DNA of 64,000 nucleotides from Myxococcales bacterium (GTDB lineage: Bacteria > Myxococcota_A > Polyangia > Polyangiales > Polyangiaceae), in NCBI GenBank assembly GCA_016712525.1, contig JADJQX010000008.1, forward strand, positions 744,001 to 808,000, given 5' to 3'. Numbering within the stretch: the stretch's first letter is position 1; every line of letters begins with the position of its first letter. Below, piece by piece: positions 17,550-25,514 of the stretch. Below the pieces are notes generated by a model. The model saw only the letters and a program-made list of their open reading frames with translations. It did no database searches and was not told the DNA's origin. A program made the translations under genes and the position numbers.

Positions 17550-17675
17550 TTCGTCATCGATGACGAACGCGTTCGTCATCGATGACGATTCGCGATCGGA
17601 CCTCCGCCAAAGTACCTAGTTTTTCCGAGGTTTTCGTTCGTCATCGATGACGAACGCGTTCGTCATCGATGACGA
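17550..17675. repeat. Palindrome array B: four dyads with ATCGAT core
   Basis: Same layout as array A but with CGTCATCGATGACG: palindromes at 17550-17567, 17573-17588, 17635-17656 and 17660-17675. Centres are again 22 bp apart within pairs and 87 bp between pairs. Sequence shared with array A also includes the trailing TGGCGAAGATTCGCC. The core differs by a symmetric A/T swap. Confidence 0.85.
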
Positions 17676-17734
17676 TTGGCGAAGATTCGCCCGTGAGAGA
17701 ACACTGCGTTCTTTCTTTGCGCCCGTTGAAACCG

Positions 17735-17749
17735 GCGCAAGGCTTGCGC
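17735..17749. promoter_or_regulatory. Perfect 7-bp-arm dyad before the cytochrome gene
   Basis: GCGCAAG-G-CTTGCGC, centred 20 bp before the ATG at 17762. It could be an operator or a 5'-leader hairpin. A weak TTGAAA lies at 17726-17731. Confidence 0.4.
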
Positions 17750-17761
17750 GTAGTTGGGGTA

Positions 17762-18754
17762 ATGTCGGCCCCGATGACCGCACCCGCCAACGAGACGTTC
17801 AACCCCAAACCGTTCTTCGTCGGCAGCGCCGTGGCGGCCGTGGTGTCGATCGCGGCCTTCGCGGCGCTCGGTCAGGGCCCGGAGCTGATGCCGTTCGTCG
17901 GCCGCTTCCACCCGCTGGTCGTGCACCTCCCCATCGGCGTCCTCGTGCTCGCCGCCACGCTCGAGGCCGCGACGGTCGGCTCCGAGACGCGCCGCGAGAA
18001 GGTCGACGCGGCCCTCGGCGGCGTGCTCGGGTTCCTCGTGGCCTCGGCGGTCGTCGCGTTCGTGGTGGGGCTCCTCCTCGGGCGCGCGGGGGACTACCCC
18101 AAGAACCTCCTCGGCAAGCACCGCATGCTCACGCTCGTGTCGGTGGTGCTCTCGTCGGCCACGCTCGCGGCGTACGCGGCGCACAAGGGTCGCGGCCTCG
18201 CGCGGGCCGCCTACCGCGGGCTCCTCGGGCTCGCGGTCGTCGCCATGAGCCTCGGCGGTCACGTCGGCGGGAGCCTCTCGCGCGGCGAGGGCTATCTCTT
18301 CCAGCATGCCCCTGGCTTCGTGCAGAAGCTCGCCGGGTACACGCCCCCGAAGGCCGCCTCGGCCGAGCCCCCGCCGAAGACGAGCGAGCCCCTCGTGTGG
18401 GACGCCGTGGTCGCGCCGGCGCTCAAAGAGAAGTGCGGCGAGTGCCACTCGGGCGACAAAAAGAAGGGCGGCCTCAAGGTCGAGACGATCGACGATCTCG
18501 TGAAGGGCGGGCTCTCGGGCACGTCGCTCGTTCCGGGCTCGGCCGATAAGAGCCTCCTCGTGGAGCGCATGAAGCTCCCGAAGGACAACGACGATCACAT
18601 GCCGCCCGACGACAAGCCCGCGTTCACGCCGGCCGAGCTCGCGGCCCTCACGTTCTTCATCGACCGCGGCGCCCCGAAGGACCTCAAGGTCAAGGACGCC
18701 CTCGCCCCCGAGGCCGCCCGCGCCGCGCTCGAGAAGGCCGCGAAGGGCCCCTGA
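17762..18754 (+). CDS. DUF2231-like membrane protein with planctomycete-type cytochrome c domain
   Basis: A 330-residue protein. The N-terminal half has four to five membrane helices with the FHPLVVHLPIGVLVLAATLE pattern of DUF2231-type proteins. The C-terminal half is periplasmic with a single heme c site, CGECH, and the following GDKKKGGLKV and HMPPDDKP, as in planctomycete cytochrome c domains. It is probably an electron-transfer or redox-sensing protein. ATG at 17762 was chosen over the in-frame upstream start at 17669, which would read through palindrome array B's flank. Confidence 0.8.
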   Translation: MSAPMTAPANETFNPKPFFVGSAVAAVVSIAAFAALGQGPELMPFVGRFHPLVVHLPIGVLVLAATLEAATVGSETRREKVDAALGGVLGFLVASAVVAFVVGLLLGRAGDYPKNLLGKHRMLTLVSVVLSSATLAAYAAHKGRGLARAAYRGLLGLAVVAMSLGGHVGGSLSRGEGYLFQHAPGFVQKLAGYTPPKAASAEPPPKTSEPLVWDAVVAPALKEKCGECHSGDKKKGGLKVETIDDLVKGGLSGTSLVPGSADKSLLVERMKLPKDNDDHMPPDDKPAFTPAELAALTFFIDRGAPKDLKVKDALAPEAARAALEKAAKGP

Positions 18755-18805
18755 GCATCTCGAAGGGCCAGCGGGCTTCGCCTGGTTCGTCGTAAGCTCT
18801 CCGGC

Positions 18806-19510
18806 ATGGCCCGCGTGCTCTTGGTCGACGACGACCCTTCCCTGCTCGACGTGCTCTCCCTCGCGTTCGCCGACGCGGGGCACGACGTCGTCACCGCCAA
18901 GGATGGAAAAGCCGGGCTCGCGCTCGTCGAGCGGGGCGGGCTCGACCTCGTCGTGACCGACGTGAACCTCCCCCACATGGATGGGTTCTCGCTCGTACGC
19001 GAGCTCCGCGCGAAGGGCCACGCCTTGCCCATCGTGCTGCTCACCTCGCGCGACACCGAGGTCGACGAGGTGCTCGGCCTCGACCTTGGCGCCGACGATT
19101 TCGTATCGAAGCCGTTCTCGACCCGCGCCTTGCTCGCGCGGGTCGGCGCGCTGCTCCGACGCGATCCGAAGCACGCCGCGCCGCGGGAGAGCCCGCCGGG
19201 CGAAGCCGATACGTGCATCACGCACAAGGAGCTCGCGGTCGATCCCGAGCGGCTCACGGCGACCTACGGAGGAAAGGAGCTCTCGCTCACGCTCACCGAG
19301 CACCGCATCCTCGAGGCGTTCGTGCGGCGGCCGGGGCGCGTCCTCTCCCGCGCGAAGCTGCTCGAGCTCGGCCGCGGCGACGACGGCGTGGTCGACGATC
19401 GCCTCGTCGACACCTACGTGAGGCGCCTCCGCCGCAAGATCGAGGCGTTCGATCCGGCCTTCGACGGCATCGAGACCGTGGTCGGGGCGGGCTACCGCCT
19501 GCGCGCATGA
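18806..19510 (+). CDS. OmpR-family response regulator
   Basis: A 234-residue regulator. The receiver domain has Asp8, Asp9 and phosphoacceptor Asp52, Thr80 (LLTSRD) and Lys102 (SKPF). The winged-helix domain (about 135-234) ends with TYVRRLRRKIEAFDP and GAGYRLRA. It pairs with the sensor kinase at 19507, whose start overlaps this stop as ATGA, so the two are translationally coupled. The stimulus is unknown. Confidence 0.93.
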   Translation: MARVLLVDDDPSLLDVLSLAFADAGHDVVTAKDGKAGLALVERGGLDLVVTDVNLPHMDGFSLVRELRAKGHALPIVLLTSRDTEVDEVLGLDLGADDFVSKPFSTRALLARVGALLRRDPKHAAPRESPPGEADTCITHKELAVDPERLTATYGGKELSLTLTEHRILEAFVRRPGRVLSRAKLLELGRGDDGVVDDRLVDTYVRRLRRKIEAFDPAFDGIETVVGAGYRLRA

Positions 19511-20973
19511 GCGCCGCGCCGAAGCCCCGGTTCCGCGCGCGGTACTCGCTCAGGCTGCGGGTCTTCGCGGCCGTCACGGTGTCGACGCTCCTCCTCCCGC
19601 TCGTCGTGTTCATCGCGAGCCAGCTCGAGCGCCGCGTGCCCGTGGGCCTCTGGCAGAAGACCCTCGAGGCCACCGACGAGGCCGCGCTCACGGTCGAGGC
19701 GTACTCGAACCCCGACGCATCTCGCTTCGTCGCCATCGCGGCGAAGCACAACGCGCGCATCCGGGTCGTGCCGCGCGTCGAGGGAGAGCCCCCGATCGAC
19801 GCCGACCGAGACGATCCGCGCGACGCCCTCCACCCCATCGAGGCCTTCCTCTTCTTGAACCGGAGCCGCGCCACCTCGAAGGACTTCGACGCGGTGACGC
19901 CCGTGCTCGCGCGGCCCGAGACGAGCTACGCGATCGCCAAGGGGCTCTACATCGACTGCTTCAAAGAGGAGCTCCGGGTGTGCCGGGCCGTGCGCGCCCC
20001 GAAGGACCGCGAGGGGCGCACGTACGTCGTGTACGTCGACAAGAGCTCGGCGCGCGCAGTCGAGGAGGTCTACTACGTGCGGCGCGCGCTCCTCCGCCTC
20101 TCGCTCGTGACGGTGCCCTTCGCCCTCATGATCGGGGCGTGGGCCGCGCGGCGCGTGACGATGCCCATCGAGAACCTCCGGCGCGAGGCGCTCGAGAAGG
20201 CGCGAGGCGAGAGCCCCGGCGCGAACCTCACCGAGCACGCCGACGACGTGGGCGACCTCGCCGCCGCCATGAACACCCTGCTCGACGCCATCGCCAAGCG
20301 GCGCGCCGATCACGAGGCCTTCGTCGCCGACGTCGTCCACGAGATGAAGAGCCCCGTCGCCGCCATCACCGCGGTGGCCGAGGCGCTCGAGTCCCCCGTG
20401 GACGACGCGCGGCGGGCGCGGCTCGCCAGCGCCCTCTCGACCAGCGGAAAGAAGCTCGACGATCTCGTGACGCACTTCTTGGAGCTCGCGCGCGCCGAGG
20501 CCGGCATGCCGCGCGAGGAGCGCGAAGAGGTCGACCTCGGGCGCCTCGTCCGGCTCGAGACCGAGCGCGCCAAGGACGACGTCCGCTACGCGCAGGTCGA
20601 CGTCGTTTGCCGCGTGCCCGAGGGGCCCGTTCCCGTGCGAGGCGTCGCGCGTCGCCTCGCCGCCGTGGTGCGCGAGCTCGTCGACAACGCCGCGCAGTTC
20701 GCAGGAGAAGGTGGGCACGTCGAGGTGCGCCTCTCGTCGACGACCAAGCTCGTGGTCCTCGAGGTCGAGGACGACGGGCCCGGGATCGCCGAGGCGGATC
20801 TCCCCAAGGTGTTTCACCGCTTCTTCACGACGCGCGGAGAGAAGCGCGGCACCGGCCTCGGGCTCGCGCTGGTGCACGCGGTCGCCCAGGCGCACGGCGG
20901 GAGCGCCCAGGTCGTCTCGCCGGTCCGCGAGGCCCGCGGCACGACGTTTCGGCTCACGCTCCCCGCGGCTTGA
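19507..20973 (+). CDS. Sensor histidine kinase
   Basis: A 488-residue membrane kinase. Two membrane segments (about residues 19-38 and 196-213) flank a periplasmic sensor of about 155 residues. A HAMP-like linker follows, then the H-box DVVHEMKSP with His278, N-box ELVDNAAQF, and G-boxes DDGPGIAE and GTGLGLALVHAVAQ. It has the organisation of CreC/BaeS-type kinases. Coupled to the OmpR-family regulator upstream. Confidence 0.93.
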   Translation: MSAAPKPRFRARYSLRLRVFAAVTVSTLLLPLVVFIASQLERRVPVGLWQKTLEATDEAALTVEAYSNPDASRFVAIAAKHNARIRVVPRVEGEPPIDADRDDPRDALHPIEAFLFLNRSRATSKDFDAVTPVLARPETSYAIAKGLYIDCFKEELRVCRAVRAPKDREGRTYVVYVDKSSARAVEEVYYVRRALLRLSLVTVPFALMIGAWAARRVTMPIENLRREALEKARGESPGANLTEHADDVGDLAAAMNTLLDAIAKRRADHEAFVADVVHEMKSPVAAITAVAEALESPVDDARRARLASALSTSGKKLDDLVTHFLELARAEAGMPREEREEVDLGRLVRLETERAKDDVRYAQVDVVCRVPEGPVPVRGVARRLAAVVRELVDNAAQFAGEGGHVEVRLSSTTKLVVLEVEDDGPGIAEADLPKVFHRFFTTRGEKRGTGLGLALVHAVAQAHGGSAQVVSPVREARGTTFRLTLPAA

Positions 20974-20989
20974 CGAAAGCCCGATCGCG

Positions 20990-22048
20990 TCACCCGAGGC
21001 GCGCCGCGACCGAGCCGGAAGCGATCTGCAAGGTGCGCAGGCCGAAGTCGGCGACCTCGACCGGGCGGAACCCGGGGAACACGATCATCTGCCCGTACGT
21101 GGGGCTGTTCGGGTTCGTGTCGCGGATCATCCGGGGTGTCGACGTATGGCGGTCGGTGCGCGTCCACGAGCGCCCGTCGGACGAGGACCACACGTCGGTC
21201 TGGTAGTAGCCTTGGACGACGTCGCCGCCCACGATCCACATCTTGCCGTTCCAGGTGTGGTACCCGGCAAAATGACGGCCCTCCCAGTCGGCGGACGTGT
21301 CGAACGTGGCCGCGTCGAGGAAGGTGTTGGCCTTCTCGAGCACCCACGAGGCGCCGTCGGTGCTGCTCCACACGTCGTTCGCGCTGATGAGCGGGAACAC
21401 GTCGCCGTTCCAGCCGCCGATGAGCCACATCTTGCCGTTGAACACGATGCCACCGGCGCCGTCGCGCGGGCCGAAGGGCGTGCTGTCGGCCATCTTGGTC
21501 CACACGTACGACTTCTTCTGCGAGGGCGTCAGCGTCACGTCCGGGGTCTCGATCGTGCGGAGCACTACGGTTCCGGAAGGTCCCGTGCGCGTGAAGCTCA
21601 CGCGGGCTCGCGCGCTCGCCCCGGCGGAGGGCATGACCCACCGGTAGAACTGCTCGTCGAGAGCGACCTCGGCGACGAGCCTCCACGTGGCGCCGGCGTC
21701 GGTGCTCTCTTCGACGACCACTTGCGAGTCGATCGTGCCGAGGTCCGTCGGGATCGGCCACTCGAGCGGGTGGATGCTCTCACGCGCCCACGACGTCCCC
21801 TCCGGGATCGTCGGCGGGGTCGTCGGCGTGGGCGTCGGGGTAGGCGTCGGCGTGGGCGTCGGCGCGGGCGTGGGGGTGGGGCGCGCTGGAGTGCTCGAGG
21901 GAGCCTGGGCGTCGGCGGTCCCGGGCACGCCATCTCCTTCGGGGAGCCCGGCACACGCGGCAGGCGCGCCGACGACGGCAAGGAGGGCGAGCACGGTCGG
22001 GACATGCCCCCGAGGACGCCGGGGGGGCTGCACAGGCTCTCTCGTCAC
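20990..22048 (-). CDS. Secreted Thr-Pro-linked Kelch-like beta-propeller protein
   Basis: A 352-residue secreted protein. The signal peptide is followed by a striking PT-repeat linker (PTPTPTPTP) and a Kelch-like region with repeated blocks such as MWLIGGWNGD, MWIVGGDVVQ and DVWSSTDG or DVWSSSDGRSW. This pattern suggests a beta-propeller surface protein. GTG at 22048 is preferred over that at 22078 since it has a strong AGGAGG at a six-base spacing. It converges with the histidine kinase gene. Confidence 0.7.
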   Translation of the reverse strand: MTREPVQPPRRPRGHVPTVLALLAVVGAPAACAGLPEGDGVPGTADAQAPSSTPARPTPTPAPTPTPTPTPTPTPTTPPTIPEGTSWARESIHPLEWPIPTDLGTIDSQVVVEESTDAGATWRLVAEVALDEQFYRWVMPSAGASARARVSFTRTGPSGTVVLRTIETPDVTLTPSQKKSYVWTKMADSTPFGPRDGAGGIVFNGKMWLIGGWNGDVFPLISANDVWSSTDGASWVLEKANTFLDAATFDTSADWEGRHFAGYHTWNGKMWIVGGDVVQGYYQTDVWSSSDGRSWTRTDRHTSTPRMIRDTNPNSPTYGQMIVFPGFRPVEVADFGLRTLQIASGSVAARLG

Positions 22049-22226
22049 GAAGGACCTCCTCGGTTCGTCTCGCCCCACTTGTGTAGCCTATCGGCCGAAG
22101 AAAGGATCACGCGGGCGCACGACATCACGGCGGTTTAACGAATCAGGCCCCCCACGCACGAGGCAGACCCTATGGCGCGTCCGATGCCCGAGAGGCGCCT
22201 CGCGTTCACGACCCTTAGACGCGGGG

Positions 22227-22994
22227 TCAGGCCCACCGCTTCCACGGCGGATTCCCGCTCTTCCAGTGGGCCTCGAGAATGCCCAAATCTCGAACGGTAT
22301 CCATGCATTGCCAGAAATCGCCGTGCCGGTACGCCATGAGCTCACCGTCCCGCGCGAGGGCCTCGAGGGCGTCGGCCTCGAGGACCGATTTGTCTCCCTC
22401 GAGGTACTGGAAGATCTTGGGCTCGAGCACCATGAAGCCGCCGTTGATCCAGCCCTCGCCAATCTGGGGCTTCTCGGTGAACTCGGCCACACGGTCGCCC
22501 TCGAACACGAGGCCACCGAAGCGCGCGGGGGGTCGCACGGCGGTGACCGTGGCGGCCTTGCCGTGGGCCTTGTGGAAGGCGAGCAGCTTGGCGAGGTCGA
22601 CGTTGGACACGCCGTCGCCGTAGGTGAGCATGAAGGTCGAGTCGAGGTGCTTCTCGAGGCGCTTCACGCGGCCGCCGGTCATCACGTCCTGCCCGGTGTC
22701 GATCGCGTGCACGGTCCAGTCTTCGATCTCGACCTCGTGGGTGTCGACCTCGCCTGTCTTGAGGCGCACGGTGAAGTCGGTCGAGAGGGCGTGGTAGTCG
22801 CGAAAGTACCGCTTGATGACCTCGCCCTTGTAGCCGAGCGCGAGGAAGAACTCGGTGAAGCCGTGGCTCGCGTAGAGCTTCATGATGTGCCAGAGGATCG
22901 GCCGCCCGCCCACCTCGACCATGGGCTTCGGCTTGGTCACGGTCTCTTCGCCGAGCCTCGTGCCGAACCCGCCTGCCAAAATCACCGTCTTCAT
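22227..22994 (-). CDS. rfbF: Glucose-1-phosphate cytidylyltransferase
   Basis: A 255-residue nucleotidyltransferase that makes CDP-glucose from CTP and glucose-1-phosphate. The N-terminal VILAGGFGTRLGEETVTKPK motif is characteristic, as are PMVEVGGRPILWHIMKLY and the later LTYGDGVSNVD. It is the first enzyme of the CDP-deoxysugar route, although the last gene of this leftward cluster; rfbG at 26746 would act next. ATG at 22994 fits the family's usual start. Confidence 0.95.
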   Translation of the reverse strand: MKTVILAGGFGTRLGEETVTKPKPMVEVGGRPILWHIMKLYASHGFTEFFLALGYKGEVIKRYFRDYHALSTDFTVRLKTGEVDTHEVEIEDWTVHAIDTGQDVMTGGRVKRLEKHLDSTFMLTYGDGVSNVDLAKLLAFHKAHGKAATVTAVRPPARFGGLVFEGDRVAEFTEKPQIGEGWINGGFMVLEPKIFQYLEGDKSVLEADALEALARDGELMAYRHGDFWQCMDTVRDLGILEAHWKSGNPPWKRWA

Positions 22995-23075
22995 GCTTGC
23001 CTCGTTCTCGCGCATCTTCGCCGAAGTCACACGGATCGTGGGGAAAACTTAGGGCGCTCGGCGAAGGGCGCCGCC

Positions 23076-24056
23076 TCAGCGGAGCGCCACCTTGCGGACC
23101 ACGTCGGCGAGGCGCGTACGGGCCTCGCGGAACGGCCCGGCCTTCTCGACGAGGTCGAGCACGGGGCCCACCGGCAGCCCGCTCACCGAGCCGATCTCGC
23201 GCGCGCAGGTGTGCGCCTCTTGTGCCCCCGAGGCCGCGAGCCAGCCCCACCCGAGGTGGAGCACGTGGAGCCGCTTCACTTGCCGCTCGAAGAGGCGCGT
23301 GTCGAGCGGCGAGCGCCTCTCGCGGAGCTCCTCGATGTAGGAGAGGAAGATCTTGGTGCGCATGGGCACGCTGTCGCCGAGCGACATGAGGGACGCTTGG
23401 CCAGGGTGCAGCCTTACCCGCACGAGCGGCTCCGCCAAGAAGCCGACGCGCCACGACTCGGCCATGCGCATGAGCAAGATGAAGTCGCCGAAGAAACGGG
23501 ACACGGTCGTGTCGAAGCCGCCCTCGGGGAACACGGTGCGGCGGAAGAACACCGTCTGCATCGCGAGCGCGCTCCGACCTTGACGCATGAGATCGCCGAT
23601 GAACGTGGCCCCCGCGACCGACTCGGTCCGCGCGATCCGCTCGCGCAGGGCGAGCACCGCCCCGTCGGGCCCGATGTCGTAGTGGTTCGAGCCCACGAAC
23701 CCGACCGCGGGGTTTTCGTCCATGAACGCGACGTTCCGCTCGAGGAACGTGGGGCAGAGCTCGTCGTCGTCGTGGCAGAAGGCCACGTACTCGCCGCGCG
23801 CGCCGAGCACGCCGCGGTTGAAGTTTTCCCACATGGGCACACGCTCGTCGACGCGGAGCACCCGGACGCGCGCGTCCTCGCGGGCCCACGCGTCGAGTTC
23901 GTCGCGCACACCTTCCGGCGACGCGTTGTCGAGCACGAGCACCTCGAAATCGCCGCGCGTCTGGGCCGAAATCGAGGCCTTGACCGCCGGGAGGAACTCG
24001 AGCCGACCGATGGTCGGGACGCAGATGGTGACTTTCGGAGCGGGGGATGGGGTCAT
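23076..24056 (-). CDS. Family 2 glycosyltransferase
   Basis: A 326-residue inverting glycosyltransferase with a GT-A fold. The N-terminal PKVTICVPTIGRLEFLPAV, the DNASPEGVRDEL nucleotide-binding region, and the FCHDDDELCP metal-binding DxD region define GT2. It probably adds the CDP-linked sugar made by this cluster to a polysaccharide. There is no membrane segment. It starts 9 bp after the upstream SDR gene. Confidence 0.88.
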   Translation of the reverse strand: MTPSPAPKVTICVPTIGRLEFLPAVKASISAQTRGDFEVLVLDNASPEGVRDELDAWAREDARVRVLRVDERVPMWENFNRGVLGARGEYVAFCHDDDELCPTFLERNVAFMDENPAVGFVGSNHYDIGPDGAVLALRERIARTESVAGATFIGDLMRQGRSALAMQTVFFRRTVFPEGGFDTTVSRFFGDFILLMRMAESWRVGFLAEPLVRVRLHPGQASLMSLGDSVPMRTKIFLSYIEELRERRSPLDTRLFERQVKRLHVLHLGWGWLAASGAQEAHTCAREIGSVSGLPVGPVLDLVEKAGPFREARTRLADVVRKVALR

Positions 24057-24065
24057 GGCGATGGC

Positions 24066-25001
24066 TCAGCGCTCGGAGACGAGCCTCTCGAGCAAGGTGT
24101 CGGTCTCGGCGGCGAGCGCGTCGTTCGGGCGGTACCCGAGGGCGCGCAGGCGATCGATAGCGTAGGTGAAATCGGCCGACTCGGGGCCCGTCGCAGGGCG
24201 CACCACCGAGACCTCCCGACCGAGCTTCGCCTGCGCGCGCGCGGCGACGACCTGGGCGATCTCGAAGATGGTGAGCGTCTTGCCGCCCCCGAGCGCGAAC
24301 ACGGACTCGCCGAGGGCCTCCCGCGAGGCACGGAGCGCGAGGTCGGTGGCCTGGGCCACGTCGTCGAGCCACACGAAATCGCGGCGCTGCGTGCCGGCGC
24401 TCGAGAGGGTCACGGTGCCCTTCGTCACGGCCTCGCGGCAGAACGCGTTGTGCGCGAGCGTCCACCGCTCGACCGCGAGGTCGGCAGGCGCGCCGTACCC
24501 GTTCGACATGCGGAAGACGACGCACGACGGCCCGCCCGTCTCGTTCGCCTCGCGGCAGAAGCCCTCGCCCGCGAGGTGCGCCACGGCGTACGGGTGCGAC
24601 GCCTTCGTCGGGGTGTCCTCGTCGATGCGCGAGGGGAAGGTTCGCCCGTAGACGTGAAACGTCGAGAAGTACACGAAACGGTTCAGGTTTTCGACCTTCG
24701 AAGCCTCGATGAGGCGGCGCGTCCCTTCGCCCGAGACGCGCACGGCGAGGTCGGGATCCCGCACGGCCTCGATCTCGTCGAGGGCCGCGAGGTGCACGAT
24801 CGTGTCGACCGCGTGAGCGCGGACCTGGGCCCGCAGCTCCTCGACGCTCGAGAGCACGTCGAACGTGGCCGTGGCCATCCCGAGGGTGCCGCTCTCACGC
24901 ACGCGCCGCCCCGCGAGCACGACCTCGTGCCCACGCGCGCGGAGGCCTTGCGCGAGCCGACCGCCGAGGTACCCGAACCCACCCGTGAGGAGAACCTTCA
25001 T
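24066..25001 (-). CDS. Extended SDR (NAD-dependent epimerase/dehydratase-like) with YxxxH
   Basis: A 311-residue extended short-chain dehydrogenase/reductase. The Rossmann motif GGFGYLGG is intact, along with LAALDEIEA and FSTFHVYG. The usual catalytic YxxxK is here Tyr138-AVA-His142, so the active-site lysine is replaced by histidine. It sits in the CDP-sugar cluster between the epimerase-like gene and the glycosyltransferase and could be a 4-ketoreductase or epimerase for the sugar. Whether the substitution leaves it active is unknown. Confidence 0.8.
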   Translation of the reverse strand: MKVLLTGGFGYLGGRLAQGLRARGHEVVLAGRRVRESGTLGMATATFDVLSSVEELRAQVRAHAVDTIVHLAALDEIEAVRDPDLAVRVSGEGTRRLIEASKVENLNRFVYFSTFHVYGRTFPSRIDEDTPTKASHPYAVAHLAGEGFCREANETGGPSCVVFRMSNGYGAPADLAVERWTLAHNAFCREAVTKGTVTLSSAGTQRRDFVWLDDVAQATDLALRASREALGESVFALGGGKTLTIFEIAQVVAARAQAKLGREVSVVRPATGPESADFTYAIDRLRALGYRPNDALAAETDTLLERLVSER

Positions 25002-25028
25002 CGGCCTCGTGCTCCCGCGCGCCCGCGC

Positions 25029-25514
25029 TCAGTGGTTCCGCGCCGCCCAGTCGTACCCGATGATGGGGCACGTGGGCTCGCGGCGCTCGCTCCGCTTCGG
25101 GTCGTGGATGTGGGTGCAGCAGTTCGCGACGATGGCGTCGGTCATGCCCTTGAAGCCGTTCCACACGAGCGGCGGCACGATGAGCAGGTTGTAGCTGTCG
25201 GGCCCGAGGAAGACCTCCATGAGGTTCCCCTTGGTGGGCGAGCCCTCGCGGTCGTCGAAGAGCGCGCACTTCACGCGGCCGGAGACGCACGCGTAGTTGA
25301 GCGTCATGTCGGCGTGTTTGTGCCAGCCCTTGATGATGCCCGCGTTGATGCCGGAGAAGTAGATCTCGCCGAACTCGATGAAGTGCGGATCGGTCTTCTT
25401 CATCAGGTGGAAGATGGTGCCGCGCTCGTCGGGGATGCGCCGGAGCGGCACGACCTGTACGCCTTCGATAGGGCCGCCGCGGTGGTAGAAGACGCCGTCG
25501 AGCTTCTGGGTCAT
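25029..25514 (-). CDS. dTDP-4-dehydrorhamnose 3,5-epimerase-like cupin
   Basis: A 161-residue RfbC-type cupin. Key features are IIKGWHKHADMTLNYACVSG, the FDDREGSPTKG loop and VPPLVWNGFKG. The His in GWHKH fits the RfbC active-site base. It probably epimerises a 4-keto-6-deoxy CDP-sugar, but the exact carbon cannot be told. ATG at 25514 overlaps the stop of the methyltransferase gene as ATGA. Confidence 0.8.
   Translation of the reverse strand: MTQKLDGVFYHRGGPIEGVQVVPLRRIPDERGTIFHLMKKTDPHFIEFGEIYFSGINAGIIKGWHKHADMTLNYACVSGRVKCALFDDREGSPTKGNLMEVFLGPDSYNLLIVPPLVWNGFKGMTDAIVANCCTHIHDPKRSERREPTCPIIGYDWAARNH

Noticed and set aside
17275..17675. Short frames such as MTNAFVIDDD across the palindromes
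   Set aside because: They repeat only because the DNA repeats; there is no ribosome-binding site and the palindrome symmetry explains them.
17275..17675. CRISPR array
   Set aside because: The units are palindromes at 22-bp and 87-bp spacing without spacers of fixed length and without cas genes.
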